This document shows positions 24,255 through 34,272 of a DNA stretch of 64,000 nucleotides, one piece after another. The notes below the pieces were generated by a model that was given only the letters and a program-made list of their open reading frames with translations, did not search any database and was not told the origin of the DNA. This stretch comes from Rhodoferax sp. TH121 (lineage in GTDB: Bacteria; Pseudomonadota; Gammaproteobacteria; Burkholderiales; Burkholderiaceae_C), in NCBI RefSeq assembly GCF_002251855.1, contig NZ_NOXW01000022.1:682001-746000 (forward strand). Direction: 5' to 3'. A program made the position numbers and the translations under genes. Numbering within the stretch: position 1 is the first letter of the stretch; every line of letters begins with the position of its first letter.

Positions 24255-25250
24255 TCAGAAGGTGATGATGCGGTTGTTGGCGGCGCTCTCGGCTGCGGCG
24301 TCGGCCAGGATCTGGGCGTCCACACCGTCCTGCACGGTAGTGCGGAAGGTGCCTCCGTTTTGCAGCTGCGTGAAGAAGTGCTCAATCTCCAGGCGGTAGG
24401 CTGCGGCGTAGCGCTGCAGGAAGAAGGCTTCAGGATTGTCTTGCGAAGTACCTTGCGCGGTAGCCTGGGTCACTTCGCTGGGCTTGTGATTGCCACACTG
24501 CAGCATGCCTTTGGAGCCAATGACTTCAAAGCGCTGGTCGTAGCCGTAGGCGGCGCGGCGCGTGGTGTTGATCTGGCACAGGCGGCCCTTGACGGTCTTG
24601 ATGGTGACGGCGGTGCAGTCAAAGTCACCGGCCTTGCCGATGGCGGGGTCAGTCAGGCAGGAGCCGGTGGCGCTCAGCCAGGCCGCCTTGTCGCCATCAC
24701 CGCACAAGATCCAGCGGAACACGTCAAAGTCGTGGATCAGCATGTCACGGAAGATGCCGCCGGACTGCTGGATGTATTCCACGGGGGGCGCACCGGGGTC
24801 GCGGCTGGTGATGACCAGCATTTCGGGATTGCCGATGTCGCCACGGTCTAGGCGCGTTTTGGCTTCATTGAAGGTGGGATCAAAGCGGCGCTGGAAGCCG
24901 ATCATGCAGGCCACACCGGCTGCAGCAACCTCCGCGCCGCATGCCTTGGCCCGCTCGGCAGACAGGTCCACGGGCTTCTCGCAGAAGATGTGTTTGCCGG
25001 CTTGTGCTGCGCGGGTGATGAGGTCGCTGTGGGTGGTGGTGGGGCTGCCGATGACGACGGCGTCAATGGACGTGTCGGCAAAGATGGCTTCGATGCTGTC
25101 CATGCGCGCACCATGCTCCTGGGCCAGCGATGCAGCATTCGCAGTCATTGGGTCGCTCACCGCAGTGAGTTCAATGCCGGGCATGGCGGCAAGGTTGGCT
25201 GCGTGGATGCGGCCAATGCGGCCGGCGCCAAAGAGGGCAACTTTTTTCAT
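24255..25250 (-). CDS. iolG: Inositol 2-dehydrogenase
   Basis: 331 residues, Gfo/Idh/MocA fold. NAD-binding GAGRIGRIHAANLA, the EKP motif in HIFCEKPVDL, RRFDPTFNEAK, and the catalytic region SGGIFRDMLIHDFDVFRWIL with the Asp and His of IolG. It oxidises myo-inositol to 2-keto-myo-inositol (scyllo-inosose), the first step of the pathway. Lies between iolR and the second dehydrogenase. Confidence 0.9.
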   Translation of the reverse strand: MKKVALFGAGRIGRIHAANLAAMPGIELTAVSDPMTANAASLAQEHGARMDSIEAIFADTSIDAVVIGSPTTTHSDLITRAAQAGKHIFCEKPVDLSAERAKACGAEVAAAGVACMIGFQRRFDPTFNEAKTRLDRGDIGNPEMLVITSRDPGAPPVEYIQQSGGIFRDMLIHDFDVFRWILCGDGDKAAWLSATGSCLTDPAIGKAGDFDCTAVTIKTVKGRLCQINTTRRAAYGYDQRFEVIGSKGMLQCGNHKPSEVTQATAQGTSQDNPEAFFLQRYAAAYRLEIEHFFTQLQNGGTFRTTVQDGVDAQILADAAAESAANNRIITF

Positions 25251-25300
25251 AGGTGTTTCAAGGTAAGGAATGGGAACAGAAAGGAATGCCTGCCTGCCCG

Positions 25301-26176
25301 TCAGGGCTGGCGCGGCCGGGTGGGTTCGTATTGCAGCTCCAGCCGGTAGGCCAGCGCCATGAAGAGGCTTTGCACCACGGCCATGGTGTTGGTCAGGGCA
25401 CGGAAGCCAAAGACGCTGGTTTCATTCACCAGGATCGACGTCTGTGCCAACCGGGCCATGGGGCTCAGGCTGCTGTCAGTGATGCAAATAATCCGCGCGC
25501 CGCGCGCATGGGCCTCCGCCACGATGCTTTCGGTCTCAGGGGCATAGGGCGCGAATGAAATGGCCACCATCACATCCCCGGGGCGCAGCCCGCGCAATTG
25601 GCCATCCTGCATATTGCCCATGGCGGTGATGTGTTGCACCCGCTTCTCGGTGTGTTGCAGGGCATAGGTGAGGTAGGTCGAAATGGCGAATGAGCGGCGG
25701 GTCGCCATCAACCACACGGTGTCGGCGCGGAACAGCAAATCCACGGCGGCTTCAAACGCGGGCTCTTGCAGACTGCTTTGCAGCTCTTCCATACCCGCGA
25801 TGCCGCCACCGATCACCGCGTGCACGATGTCTGCGCTGCTCAGGTCCTTGGCGCCGGATTCAATCGCGCCACGAATCCGCGACTGGTAGTCCCGGCTGGG
25901 GGATATCTGGCGCGCCAAGCCATCCCGAAACAGCTTTTGCATCTCGGTGAATCCGCTGAAACCGAAATGCTTGGCAAAGCGCACCACCGCAGACGGCTGC
26001 ACCTCGCAATGCTCTGCCACCTGCTGGATGGACTGGATGCCCACTTGCCCGCGGTGTTGCTCCACATAGGTGCCGATTTGTTTGAGTTGGCGGCTCAGAC
26101 CTTCGAATGCATGCGCAATCGCGGCAATCAGGGCTTCTTCGCTCTCGGGAGCGGGGGGGGTAGGAAGGGAGTTCAT
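25301..26176 (-). CDS. iolR: MurR/RpiR family transcriptional regulator (inositol operon)
   Basis: 291 residues. The N-terminal RpiR HTH reads GIQSIQQVAEHCEVQPSAVVRFAKHFGFSGFTEMQKLFRD. The C-terminal SIS domain (VWLMATRRSFAISTYLTYALQ, GDVMVAISFAPYAPETE) senses a phosphorylated sugar-like effector. In many proteobacteria RpiR proteins repress iol operons. It is divergent from the ABC importer, with a perfect palindrome between them. The symbol rests on context. Confidence 0.85.
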   Translation of the reverse strand: MNSLPTPPAPESEEALIAAIAHAFEGLSRQLKQIGTYVEQHRGQVGIQSIQQVAEHCEVQPSAVVRFAKHFGFSGFTEMQKLFRDGLARQISPSRDYQSRIRGAIESGAKDLSSADIVHAVIGGGIAGMEELQSSLQEPAFEAAVDLLFRADTVWLMATRRSFAISTYLTYALQHTEKRVQHITAMGNMQDGQLRGLRPGDVMVAISFAPYAPETESIVAEAHARGARIICITDSSLSPMARLAQTSILVNETSVFGFRALTNTMAVVQSLFMALAYRLELQYEPTRPRQP

Positions 26177-26249
26177 ACGGGCTATTTTTAGAACAAATTA
26201 TCCGTCAAACCTTCTAATTGAAAAGAAAATATGTTCTAGGGTTTTTACC

Positions 26250-26271
26250 AATTAGAAATAACTTTCTAATT
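26250..26271. promoter_or_regulatory. Candidate IolR operator in the iolR/ABC intergenic region
   Basis: AATTAGAAA (26250-26258) and TTTCTAATT (26263-26271) form a perfect 9-bp dyad. An extra half-site TTCTAATT is at 26212-26219. It is located between the RpiR gene and the importer, 109 nt before the SBP start. Confidence 0.65.
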
Positions 26272-26380
26272 TCGAGTGAAATCGATAAACTTCTTCGCAG
26301 ATGCCGGAAGCCCCGCGTCTGCTGCATTGCAGTGAAGTTTTTATCTTTATCTGTGACATCAAAAAATTGGAGACCGCAAG

Positions 26381-27415
26381 ATGAACCTGAAGTTGTCCCG
26401 CAAGACATTTGCAAAAACCGTATTGCTGAGCACATTGCTGGCTGTGAGTGGCATGGCCGCTGCGCAGTCCAAGATCGCATTGATCAGCCACGCACCCGAC
26501 TCGGATTCCTGGTGGAACACCATCAAGAATTCCGTCAAACACGCCGGAGAAGACTATGGTGTGCAGGTCGACTACCGCAACCCACCCAACGGTGACCTGG
26601 CCGACATGGCCCGCCTAATCGAGCAAGCCGCTGCACAGGGCTACGACGGCGTGATCGTCACCATTGCTGACTACAACGTGCTGCAAAGCGCGATCAAGAA
26701 GCTCACCGACAAAAAGATCCCCGTGATCACCATCAACTCCGGCACCACCGAGCAAAGCGAGAAGCTGAGCGCCGTGATGCATGTGGGCCAGCCTGAGTAC
26801 GAAGCCGGCAAAGGCGCTGGCATGCGCGCCAAGGCCGATGGTGTGAAGTCCTTCTTGTGCGTGAACCACTACGCAACCAACCCCGCCTCGTTTGAGCGTT
26901 GCCGCGGTTTTGCCGACGCCATTGGTGTCGACTTCAAGAAGAGCACCATCGATTCGGGTGATGACCCCACCGGCATCGAGGCCAAGGTCTCTGCCTACCT
27001 GCGCCAGAACCCCAGCACCGGTGCGGTGCTGACCCTCGGCCCCACATCAGCCCACCCCACCTTGAAGGCGCTGGAAAAAGCAGGTCTCAAGGGCAAGATG
27101 TGGATGGCCACCTTCGACCTGTCTGACGAAATCTCCAAGGGCATCAAGGATGGCTCGGTGAAGTTCGGTATTGACCAGCAGCCCTATTTGCAAGGCTATG
27201 TCCCTGTGGCCGTGCTGGCCAGCATGAAGTCCATGAAGAGCACGGATCTGGCTGCGGTGTCTGCTGCCGTCAAGGCCAATGCCAAAACCACGGCCCGTTT
27301 CAATGAGTACGGTTTGGCACCTGCCTACGGTCCCCGTCACATCGGCTCCGGCCCTGGCTTTGTGACCAAAGACAACATCGGCAAGGTCGAGAAGTACGCA
27401 GGCCAATTCCGCTAA
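26381..27415 (+). CDS. Sugar ABC transporter substrate-binding protein (probable inositol)
   Basis: 344 residues of the periplasmic binding protein type 1 (CUT2) family. Signal peptide MNLKLSRKTFAKTVLLSTLL with cleavage after MAAA. Ligand-domain features: KIALISHAPDSDSWWNTIKN, AAAQGYDGVIVTIADY, GTTEQ, and GIDQQPYLQGYVPVAVL. The cluster context (iolR, iolG, iolCDEB) points to inositol. First gene of the plus-strand operon. A hairpin follows it, which would raise the binding protein over the membrane components. Confidence 0.9.
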   Translation: MNLKLSRKTFAKTVLLSTLLAVSGMAAAQSKIALISHAPDSDSWWNTIKNSVKHAGEDYGVQVDYRNPPNGDLADMARLIEQAAAQGYDGVIVTIADYNVLQSAIKKLTDKKIPVITINSGTTEQSEKLSAVMHVGQPEYEAGKGAGMRAKADGVKSFLCVNHYATNPASFERCRGFADAIGVDFKKSTIDSGDDPTGIEAKVSAYLRQNPSTGAVLTLGPTSAHPTLKALEKAGLKGKMWMATFDLSDEISKGIKDGSVKFGIDQQPYLQGYVPVAVLASMKSMKSTDLAAVSAAVKANAKTTARFNEYGLAPAYGPRHIGSGPGFVTKDNIGKVEKYAGQFR

Positions 27416-27431
27416 TTGCCTGTCCCCGTGG

Positions 27432-27458
27432 CAGAAAGGGCGCACTGCGCCTTTTCTG
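27432..27458 (+). terminator. Intercistronic hairpin (attenuator) after the inositol SBP gene
   Basis: CAGAAAGGGCGC and GCGCCTTTTCTG form a near-perfect 12-bp stem with a 3-nt loop. It lies between the SBP stop and the permease start and has only a weak T-run, so partial termination or 3' end stabilisation is more likely than full termination. Confidence 0.55.
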
Positions 27459-27496
27459 TTGCGGCCGGTTTCGTTTTATTTTGCATTTCCTGTGTG

Positions 27497-28645
27497 ATGT
27501 TTATGACCCCCAACGCCCCCACCCTCGCCACCACGGCACCTGTTGACGACAGGGTCCGCCAGGTCAGCCTTGTGCGCAAACTCATGGCGCGCCCCGAATT
27601 CGGCGCCCTGGCCGGTACCTTGCTGGTCTTCGTCATGTTTGCATTCAGTGCCGGCGGCTCTGGTATGTTCAACCCCGAAGGCATCATCAACTGGAGCACC
27701 GTGGCCGCGTACCTCGGCGTGCTCGCCGTAGGTGCGGCACTGCTGATGATTGCGGGTGAGTTCGATTTGTCGGTGGGCTCCATGATCGGCTTTGCCGGCA
27801 TGCTGCTGGCCATTCCGGCCTTGTACTGGGGGTGGCCCATCTCCGCCTCGGTGGTATTTGCATTCACGGTCGCCATGTGCCTGGGCTGGCTCAACGGTTG
27901 GCTGGTGGTGCGCACCGGCCTGCCATCGTTCATCGTCACACTGGCGTTTTTCTTCATTTTGCGCGGCCTGTCGCTGGCGGTGTCGGTCATTTTTACCGGC
28001 AAAACCATTCTGAGTGGCAATGGGGATCTGGTGCTGCGCGACATGATCAGCCAGGATCCGGTCATCGCGTTTCTGTTCAACGGTTACACCCTGACCGGTG
28101 TGTTCAACAGCTTGGCCCAGGCCGGCATTCTGGCCGCCCGCGACGACGGCACGGCGCTGGCCACCGGCATACCCAAGGCCGTAGTGTGGTGGATAGGTCT
28201 GACCGCTGCGGGGGCGTTTTTGCTGGCCCGTACCAAGTTGGGCAACTGGATTCAGGCTGTGGGCGGCGACGCCAATGCCGCCAAGAACGTGGGTATTCCT
28301 GTGGCCAAAGTCAAAGTTGGCTTGTTTGTCCTGATGGCGTTTTGCTCCACCGTGTTTGCCGTTCTGCAAGTGGCCGATGCCGGTTCTGCGGCGGCCGACC
28401 GAGGCTTGCAAAAAGAGTTTGAAGCCATCATCGCTGCCGTGATCGGGGGCTGCCTGCTCACCGGTGGCTACGGCTCGGTGATCGGTGCCGCGTTTGGCGC
28501 CCTGATCTTTGGCATGGTGCAAATCGGCATTGGTTACACCAGCATCGACAACAACTGGTACCGCGTATTCCTCGGCCTCATGCTCTTGATTGCCGTGCTG
28601 TTCAACAACTACATCCGCTCCCGCTTTGCTGCAGGCCGTCGTTAA
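27497..28645 (+). CDS. Sugar ABC transporter permease (inositol)
   Basis: 382 residues from the ATG at 27497 (longer starts would run into the hairpin). Ten or so hydrophobic segments of the BPD_transp_2 type: LLMIAGEFDLSVGSMIGFAG, NGWLVVRTGLPSFIVTLAFFFI, and the EAA-like loop GGDANAAKNVGIPVAKVKV. Works with the SBP and ATPase on either side to import the inositol-type substrate. Confidence 0.9.
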   Translation: MFMTPNAPTLATTAPVDDRVRQVSLVRKLMARPEFGALAGTLLVFVMFAFSAGGSGMFNPEGIINWSTVAAYLGVLAVGAALLMIAGEFDLSVGSMIGFAGMLLAIPALYWGWPISASVVFAFTVAMCLGWLNGWLVVRTGLPSFIVTLAFFFILRGLSLAVSVIFTGKTILSGNGDLVLRDMISQDPVIAFLFNGYTLTGVFNSLAQAGILAARDDGTALATGIPKAVVWWIGLTAAGAFLLARTKLGNWIQAVGGDANAAKNVGIPVAKVKVGLFVLMAFCSTVFAVLQVADAGSAAADRGLQKEFEAIIAAVIGGCLLTGGYGSVIGAAFGALIFGMVQIGIGYTSIDNNWYRVFLGLMLLIAVLFNNYIRSRFAAGRR

Positions 28646-28663
28646 ACCACAGAGCCAATTTCC

Positions 28664-29449
28664 ATGAGCGACTACATCCTTCAACTCGAAGACATCAGCA
28701 AGTTTTTCGGCCCCGTCATTGCCCTGGGCGGCGTGACCCTGCGTTTGCGCCGTGGCGAAGTGCACTGCCTGCTGGGCGACAACGGTGCTGGCAAGTCCAC
28801 CCTCATCAAAACCCTGGCAGGTGTGCACAGCCCGGACAAGGGCGAATACCTGATCGACGGCAAGCCAGTGCGCTTCACCTCGCCCCGCCAGGCGCTGGAC
28901 GCTGGCATTGGAACCGTCTACCAAGATTTGGCGCTGGTGCCGCTGATGAGCGTGGCCCGCAATTTCTTTATGGGCCGCGAGCCCACCAAGCAGGTGTTCG
29001 GCTTTTTGCCGGTCATGGACCATGTGCTGGCCGCTGAAACTGCTGGGGCCAAGCTGCGCGACATGGGCATTCGCATCCGCGATGCCAACCAGATGGTGGG
29101 CACCATGTCCGGTGGAGAGAAGCAATGTCTGGCCATCGCCCGCGCCATCCATTTCGGCGCCAAGGTGCTGATCCTGGACGAGCCCACCGCTGCGCTGGGC
29201 GTCAAACAATCGGCGAACGTGCTCAAGCTCATTGCCACCGCCCGGGCCCGTGGCATTTCGGTGATTTTTATCACCCACAATGTGAACCACGCCTACCCGA
29301 TTGCAGACAGTTTCACCTTGCTCAACCGTGGCAAATCACTCGGCACCTACTTGAAAAAGGACGTCAGCAAAGACGAGGTGCTGGACATGATGGCCGGTGG
29401 CGAGGAAATGCAAAAGCTCATGGCCGACCTCGAAGGCGTAACGATCTGA
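28664..29449 (+). CDS. Sugar ABC transporter ATP-binding protein (inositol)
   Basis: 261 residues with a single nucleotide-binding domain. Walker A is [16 protein letters not shown] (about 37-52), the signature motif is [15 protein letters not shown], Walker B is [12 protein letters not shown], and the switch His is in ITHN. CUT2 ATPases are usually about 500 residues with two fused domains; this is the short FrcA-like type that must dimerise. Ends 5 nt before iolC. Confidence 0.9.
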   Translation: MSDYILQLEDISKFFGPVIALGGVTLRLRRGEVHCLLGDNGAGKSTLIKTLAGVHSPDKGEYLIDGKPVRFTSPRQALDAGIGTVYQDLALVPLMSVARNFFMGREPTKQVFGFLPVMDHVLAAETAGAKLRDMGIRIRDANQMVGTMSGGEKQCLAIARAIHFGAKVLILDEPTAALGVKQSANVLKLIATARARGISVIFITHNVNHAYPIADSFTLLNRGKSLGTYLKKDVSKDEVLDMMAGGEEMQKLMADLEGVTI

Positions 29450-29454
29450 ACACC

Positions 29455-31410
29455 ATGACACATTTGAAATTTCCGCAAGGTCGAACCTATGACCTGGCCT
29501 GCATGGGCCGCTTGGCCGTCGACCTGTATGCCGAGCAATTCGGCTCCCGGCTGGAAGATGCGCGCAGCATGGCCAAGTACCTGGGTGGCAGCTCTGCCAA
29601 TCTAGCCTTTGGGGTGGCCCGCCTGGGGTGCAAAAGCGCCATGATCTCGCGCGTGGGCAATGAGCAAATGGGGCGCTTTCTGCTGGAGACCCTGAGCGCC
29701 GAAGGTTGCGACACCAGCCAGGTGCAGATCGACCCCGAGCGCCTGACTGCGCTGGTGTTGCTGGGCCTCAAAGATCGCGACACCTTTCCTTTGTTGTTCG
29801 TGCGCGAGAACTGCGCCGACATGGCCATTGACGCCAATGCCATCAACGAGGACTTTATCGCCCAGTGCCGCGCACTGGCCATCACTGGCACCCATCTATC
29901 CACCCCCGGCACCCGCGCTGCGGCCCACAAGGCGCTGCAGTTTGCACGCGCGCACGGCACGGTGACGGTGCTCGACATTGACTACCGCCCTGTCTTGTGG
30001 GGCCTGACGTCGCGGGGCGCGGGCGAGAACCGTTTTGTAGACAACGCCGGTGTCACGCAGCAGCTGCAGCAAAGCCTGCCCTTGTTTGACATGCTGGTCG
30101 GTACCGAAGAGGAATTTTTGATTGCCGGTGGCGTTGCCCATGATCTCATTGCCAGCCTGCGCGCCGTACGTGCGCTGTGCCCCCAGTCCACACTGGTGGT
30201 CAAGCGCGGGGCGTTGGGTTGCTGTGTGATTGAGGGCGCGGTGCCCAGTGACATTGATGCTGCACCTACCTACCGTGGCGAACGTGTGGAAGTGCTCAAT
30301 GTGCTGGGTGCGGGCGATGCCTTTTTGTCGGGCCTGATGGCCAGCCTGCTGCAGGGCAAAGACTGGGCGGAGTCCACCAAAGTGGCCAACGCCTGCGGAG
30401 CCATCGTGGTCTCGCGCCACGCTTGCTCGGCCGCCATGCCAACTCCGGCCGAGTTGGACCATTGGTTTGGCGGCACGCGCAACCCCAAGGTCGATGCCGA
30501 CCAACAACTGGCGCACCTGCACCGCGTCACCGCCGCCCGCCCGCGCTGGAGCGAGCTGTGCGTCATGGCTTTTGACCACCGCAGCCAGTTCTACGACATC
30601 ACCCGCGCTTGCGGGGTTTCCGAGTCGCGCATTCCAGTCCTCAAAAAACTGCTGGTGCAAGCGGCAGAGCAGGTCGAGCGCAGCCGCCAGTTGCAAGGCC
30701 ACACCGGCGTTCTGATCGATGGCGGCGACTACGGTGCCGATGCTCTGGCCAGCGCCACGGGCAGGGGCTGGTGGGTGGGCCGCCCGGTGGAGTTGCCTGG
30801 CTCGCGCCCCCTGCGTTTTGACGGCACGCGCTCGATTGGCAGTGCCCTCACGCACTGGCCCACCGAACACGTGGTCAAGTGCCTGGTGCACTACCACCCG
30901 GATGACGAATTCAGCCTGCGCCTGGCGCAAGAGCAAACGGTGCTGGAGCTGTGGGAAGCCACGCGCCAGTCCGGCAACGAGCTGTTGCTCGAAATCATTC
31001 CTCCCCGTGCGCTCACCCCGGATGGCACGGCCGACGCGGCGGTGCTGCGCGCGGTCAAGCGCTTTTACAACCTCGGCGTCAAACCCGAGTGGTGGAAGCT
31101 GGCGCCCATGCAAGCGCAAGGCTGGCGCGACCTGGAAGCGCTGGTTGCCGAACGCGACCGCCATTGCCGTGGTGCCGTTATTCTGGGTTTGAACCAGCCG
31201 CTGGACTTTTTGGCAGCCAGTTTTGCCCAGGCCACCAACCCCATCGTCAAAGGCTTTATGGTCGGCCGCACCTTGTGGGTCGACGCCTCCACCCGCTGGT
31301 TCAAGGGTGAAATGACCGATGCCGAACTGGTGCAAGCCGTCGCCCACAACTTCGCCGTGCTGGTCGATGCCTGGCAAAGCCGCTACACCGCATCCCGTGC
31401 CGCTGCCTAG
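29455..31410 (+). CDS. iolC: Bifunctional 5-dehydro-2-deoxygluconokinase / aldolase-type DUF2090 protein
   Basis: 651 residues from the ATG at 29455. Residues about 10-335 are a PfkB kinase: GGSSANLAFGVARLG near the start and the catalytic NVLGAGDAFLSGLMASLLQG. Residues about 350-645 are DUF2090, an aldolase-like domain (VMAFDHRSQFYDI, KCLVHYHPDDEFSLRLAQEQ, KPEWWKLAP). The kinase phosphorylates 5-dehydro-2-deoxy-gluconate; the DUF2090 part is proposed to replace IolJ and cleave the product to malonate semialdehyde and dihydroxyacetone phosphate. No separate iolJ is seen in the window, which supports this. Confidence 0.92.
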   Translation: MTHLKFPQGRTYDLACMGRLAVDLYAEQFGSRLEDARSMAKYLGGSSANLAFGVARLGCKSAMISRVGNEQMGRFLLETLSAEGCDTSQVQIDPERLTALVLLGLKDRDTFPLLFVRENCADMAIDANAINEDFIAQCRALAITGTHLSTPGTRAAAHKALQFARAHGTVTVLDIDYRPVLWGLTSRGAGENRFVDNAGVTQQLQQSLPLFDMLVGTEEEFLIAGGVAHDLIASLRAVRALCPQSTLVVKRGALGCCVIEGAVPSDIDAAPTYRGERVEVLNVLGAGDAFLSGLMASLLQGKDWAESTKVANACGAIVVSRHACSAAMPTPAELDHWFGGTRNPKVDADQQLAHLHRVTAARPRWSELCVMAFDHRSQFYDITRACGVSESRIPVLKKLLVQAAEQVERSRQLQGHTGVLIDGGDYGADALASATGRGWWVGRPVELPGSRPLRFDGTRSIGSALTHWPTEHVVKCLVHYHPDDEFSLRLAQEQTVLELWEATRQSGNELLLEIIPPRALTPDGTADAAVLRAVKRFYNLGVKPEWWKLAPMQAQGWRDLEALVAERDRHCRGAVILGLNQPLDFLAASFAQATNPIVKGFMVGRTLWVDASTRWFKGEMTDAELVQAVAHNFAVLVDAWQSRYTASRAAA

Positions 31411-31425
31411 TATTCTTTGATTCCT

Positions 31426-33303
31426 ATGAAACACATCCGACTCACGATGGCCCAGGCGCTGGTGCAGCACCTGGCTGCGTTGCAATCCGAGGTCGAGCAC
31501 CTCGATGGCACCACGACCGTGGAACCCTACTGCGGTGGCGTATTCACCATCTTTGGCCACGGCAATGTGGCGGGCCTGGGCGAGGCCTTGGCCGCCGAGC
31601 GCAGCCGCTTGCCCACCTACCGCGCCCACAACGAGCAGACCATGGCCCACGCCGCCATTGCGTTTTCCAAAGCGCAGTTCCGGCAACGCATCATGGCGGT
31701 ATCCACCAGCATCGGCCCCGGCGCGACCAACCTGGTCACGGCTGCTGCAGTGGCCCACGTCAACCGCTTGCCGGTGCTGCTCTTGCCCGGCGACATCTTT
31801 GCCAACCGTCGGCCCGACCCAGTGCTGCAGCAGATTGAAAGCTTTGCCCAGGGTGACGTGAGCGCGAGCGACTGCTTCCGCCCCGTCACCCGCTACTTTG
31901 ACCGCCTGACCCGCCCCGAGCACATCCTGACCGCCTTGCCGCGTGCGGTGCAGATGATGACCGACCCCGCCAACTGCGGCCCGGCCTGCCTCTCGCTCCC
32001 GCAAGACGTGCAGGCCATGGCCTTTGATTGCCCGGAGGATTTCCTCCATCCCGAGGTGCTCCGTTTCCGCCGCCCGCCCGCAGACACGCGCGAGCTGGCC
32101 AACGCAGCAGCATTGCTGCGCACCGCCAGGCGCCCGCTTATCGTGGCTGGCGGTGGCGTGCTTTACAGCCAAGCCTGGGCCGCACTGCGCGCCTTTGCCG
32201 AGGCGCATGCCATTCCTGTCGTGGAGTCGCATGGCGGCAAGAGCAGTCTGCCTTGGGACCACCCGCTCAATCTGGGTGCGATTGGGGTGGACGGCGTCTC
32301 GTGGGCGAACGACATGGCCCGTGACGCCGATGTGGTGTTTGCCGTAGGCACCCGCTTGCAAGACTTCACCACCGGCTCGCACGCCTTATTCCCACAGGCT
32401 AAATTGCTGAGCCTGAATGTGCAACCCTACGACGCTGGCAAATGGAGCGGCACCGCCTTGGTGGCCGATGCCCGCGTGGGCCTGGGCCAGCTCCAAGCCG
32501 CTTTGGGCGATTGGACTGCCGACGGCGCGTGGACCACCCGCGCCCAGCAGCAAGCCGCTGCGGCCAACGCCCGCATCACCGAGCTGACCACCCATGTTCC
32601 GCAGGGCGTGCTGCCCTATGACGCGGAGGTGATAGGCGCCGTACGCGACTCGGCCACTGTGCTGGGCCTGGACAGCGCGCAGCACGATGTGGCCTTGTGT
32701 GCTGCCGGTACCTTGCCCGCCGAACTGCACAAGCTGTGGCGCGCGGGGCGGCCGGGCAACTACCACATGGAGTACGGCTACTCGTGTATGGGCTATGAAG
32801 TGGCAGGGGGCTTGGGTGTCAAGATGGCCCGCCCCGAACAGGAAAGCATCGTGCTGGTGGGCGACGGCTCCTACATGATGGCCAACTCCGAGCTGGCGAC
32901 CTCGGTGATGCTGGGCAAGAAGATCATCGTGGTGGTGCTCGACAACCGGGGCTACGGCTGCATCCAGCGCCTGCAAACAGCCACCGGCAGCCCCGCCTTC
33001 AACAACCTGCTGGACGACTGCGTGCCCGAGGGGGGTGAACGCAGCAACATCGACTTCGCCATGCATGCCCGTGCCATGGGGGCGGATGCCGTGCACGTGA
33101 AAAACGTGACCGAGCTCAAAGCCGCCATGGTGCAAGCGCGCCAGGCCAAGCGCACCCAGGTGATCGTCATCGACACCACCCACACCCGCACCACCGACGG
33201 TGGCTGCTGGTGGGAGGTCGCCATTCCCGAGGTGTCTGCACGGCCTGCCGTGCGCGATGCCCATGCTGGTTACTTGGCCGGCCAACAGACCCAACGTATT
33301 TGA
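31426..33303 (+). CDS. iolD: 3D-(3,5/4)-trihydroxycyclohexane-1,2-dione acylhydrolase
   Basis: 625 residues, a thiamine-diphosphate enzyme. The N-terminal TPP-binding part has GHGNVAGLGEAL and the Glu-containing YRAHNEQTMAHAAIAFSK. The C-terminal Mg/TPP motif is GDGSYMMANSELATSVMLGKK...DNRGYGCI. It opens the ring of the diketo-inositol made by IolE to give 5-deoxy-glucuronate. Sits between iolC and iolE. Confidence 0.95.
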   Translation: MKHIRLTMAQALVQHLAALQSEVEHLDGTTTVEPYCGGVFTIFGHGNVAGLGEALAAERSRLPTYRAHNEQTMAHAAIAFSKAQFRQRIMAVSTSIGPGATNLVTAAAVAHVNRLPVLLLPGDIFANRRPDPVLQQIESFAQGDVSASDCFRPVTRYFDRLTRPEHILTALPRAVQMMTDPANCGPACLSLPQDVQAMAFDCPEDFLHPEVLRFRRPPADTRELANAAALLRTARRPLIVAGGGVLYSQAWAALRAFAEAHAIPVVESHGGKSSLPWDHPLNLGAIGVDGVSWANDMARDADVVFAVGTRLQDFTTGSHALFPQAKLLSLNVQPYDAGKWSGTALVADARVGLGQLQAALGDWTADGAWTTRAQQQAAAANARITELTTHVPQGVLPYDAEVIGAVRDSATVLGLDSAQHDVALCAAGTLPAELHKLWRAGRPGNYHMEYGYSCMGYEVAGGLGVKMARPEQESIVLVGDGSYMMANSELATSVMLGKKIIVVVLDNRGYGCIQRLQTATGSPAFNNLLDDCVPEGGERSNIDFAMHARAMGADAVHVKNVTELKAAMVQARQAKRTQVIVIDTTHTRTTDGGCWWEVAIPEVSARPAVRDAHAGYLAGQQTQRI

Positions 33304-33327
33304 TTGTTAAAAGAAAGCTTTATTGCC

Positions 33328-34254
33328 ATGACCTGGAACGTACAAATCGGCATCAACCCCATCTCCTGGTTCAACGATGACATGCCCTCCCTGGGCGGCG
33401 AAACGCCACTGGAAACCGCTTTGCGCGAAGGCAAGGAAATCGGCTACGTCGGCTTTGAACTCGGCAACAAATTCCCCAAAGACGGCCCCGCACTCAAAGC
33501 CAAGCTCGACGAGTACGGCCTGGCCTGCGTGTCCGGCTGGTACTCCGGCTTTCTGGCCGAAGTCGAACCTGGCCAAAGCAATGCCGACGCCGTGGCCGCT
33601 GAGATCGAGCGCTGCAAGGCGCACATGCACAAGTTGCAATACAACGGCGTGAAGGTGGTGGTGTATGGCGAGTGCGCAGGCACCGTGCAAGGCCAGATGG
33701 ACACCCCCGTCAACAAGCGCCCCCAGTTCGCCAGTGAAGCGCTATGGCAAAGCTACGCCGAGCGCCTGAACGCATTCGGCGAACACCTCATCCAAACCTA
33801 CGGCATCAAGCTGGCTTACCACCACCACCTGGGCGCCTATGTGGAGTCCCCGGCCGATATCGACAAGCTGATGACGCTGACCGACCCCGCCAAGGTCTTC
33901 CTGCTGTACGACACCGGCCACGCTTACTTCGGTGGCGCCACCGACCCGGTGGCCCTGCTCAAAAAGCACGTCAAGCGCGTGGTGCATGTGCATTGCAAGG
34001 ACGTGCGCACCCCCGTGATTGCCCAGGCCCGCAACGACGGCTGGAGCTTCTTGCACGGCGTGCTCAACGGCACCTTCACCGTGCCCGGCGACGGCACCAT
34101 CGACTACGCAGCTGCCCTCAAGGTGCTGCGCGAAGCCGGTTATGAAGGCTGGCTGGTGGTGGAGGCCGAGCAAGACCCGGCTGTGGCTCCCAGTTACCAA
34201 TATGCCAAGAAGGGCTACGAGACTTTGAATGCCCTAGTCAAAAGCCTCGCCTGA
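33328..34254 (+). CDS. iolE: Myo-inosose-2 dehydratase
   Basis: 308 residues from the ATG at 33328, a xylose isomerase-like TIM barrel. Opens WNVQIGINPISWFNDDMPSLGG, with metal-site segments AYHHHLGAYVES, LLYDTGHAYFGG and HVHCKDVR, and ends LVVEAEQDPA. It dehydrates 2-keto-myo-inositol to the 1,2-dione that is the substrate of IolD. Confidence 0.95.
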   Translation: MTWNVQIGINPISWFNDDMPSLGGETPLETALREGKEIGYVGFELGNKFPKDGPALKAKLDEYGLACVSGWYSGFLAEVEPGQSNADAVAAEIERCKAHMHKLQYNGVKVVVYGECAGTVQGQMDTPVNKRPQFASEALWQSYAERLNAFGEHLIQTYGIKLAYHHHLGAYVESPADIDKLMTLTDPAKVFLLYDTGHAYFGGATDPVALLKKHVKRVVHVHCKDVRTPVIAQARNDGWSFLHGVLNGTFTVPGDGTIDYAAALKVLREAGYEGWLVVEAEQDPAVAPSYQYAKKGYETLNALVKSLA

Positions 34255-34272
34255 TCTGCAAAGGACACCACC

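Noticed and set aside
27476..32382. Very long open frames on the minus strand opposite the inositol ABC, iolC and iolD genes
   Set aside because: They mirror well-conserved genes in a high-GC background, have His/Gln/Gly-rich translations without any known motif, and lack RBSs. They are shadow frames.
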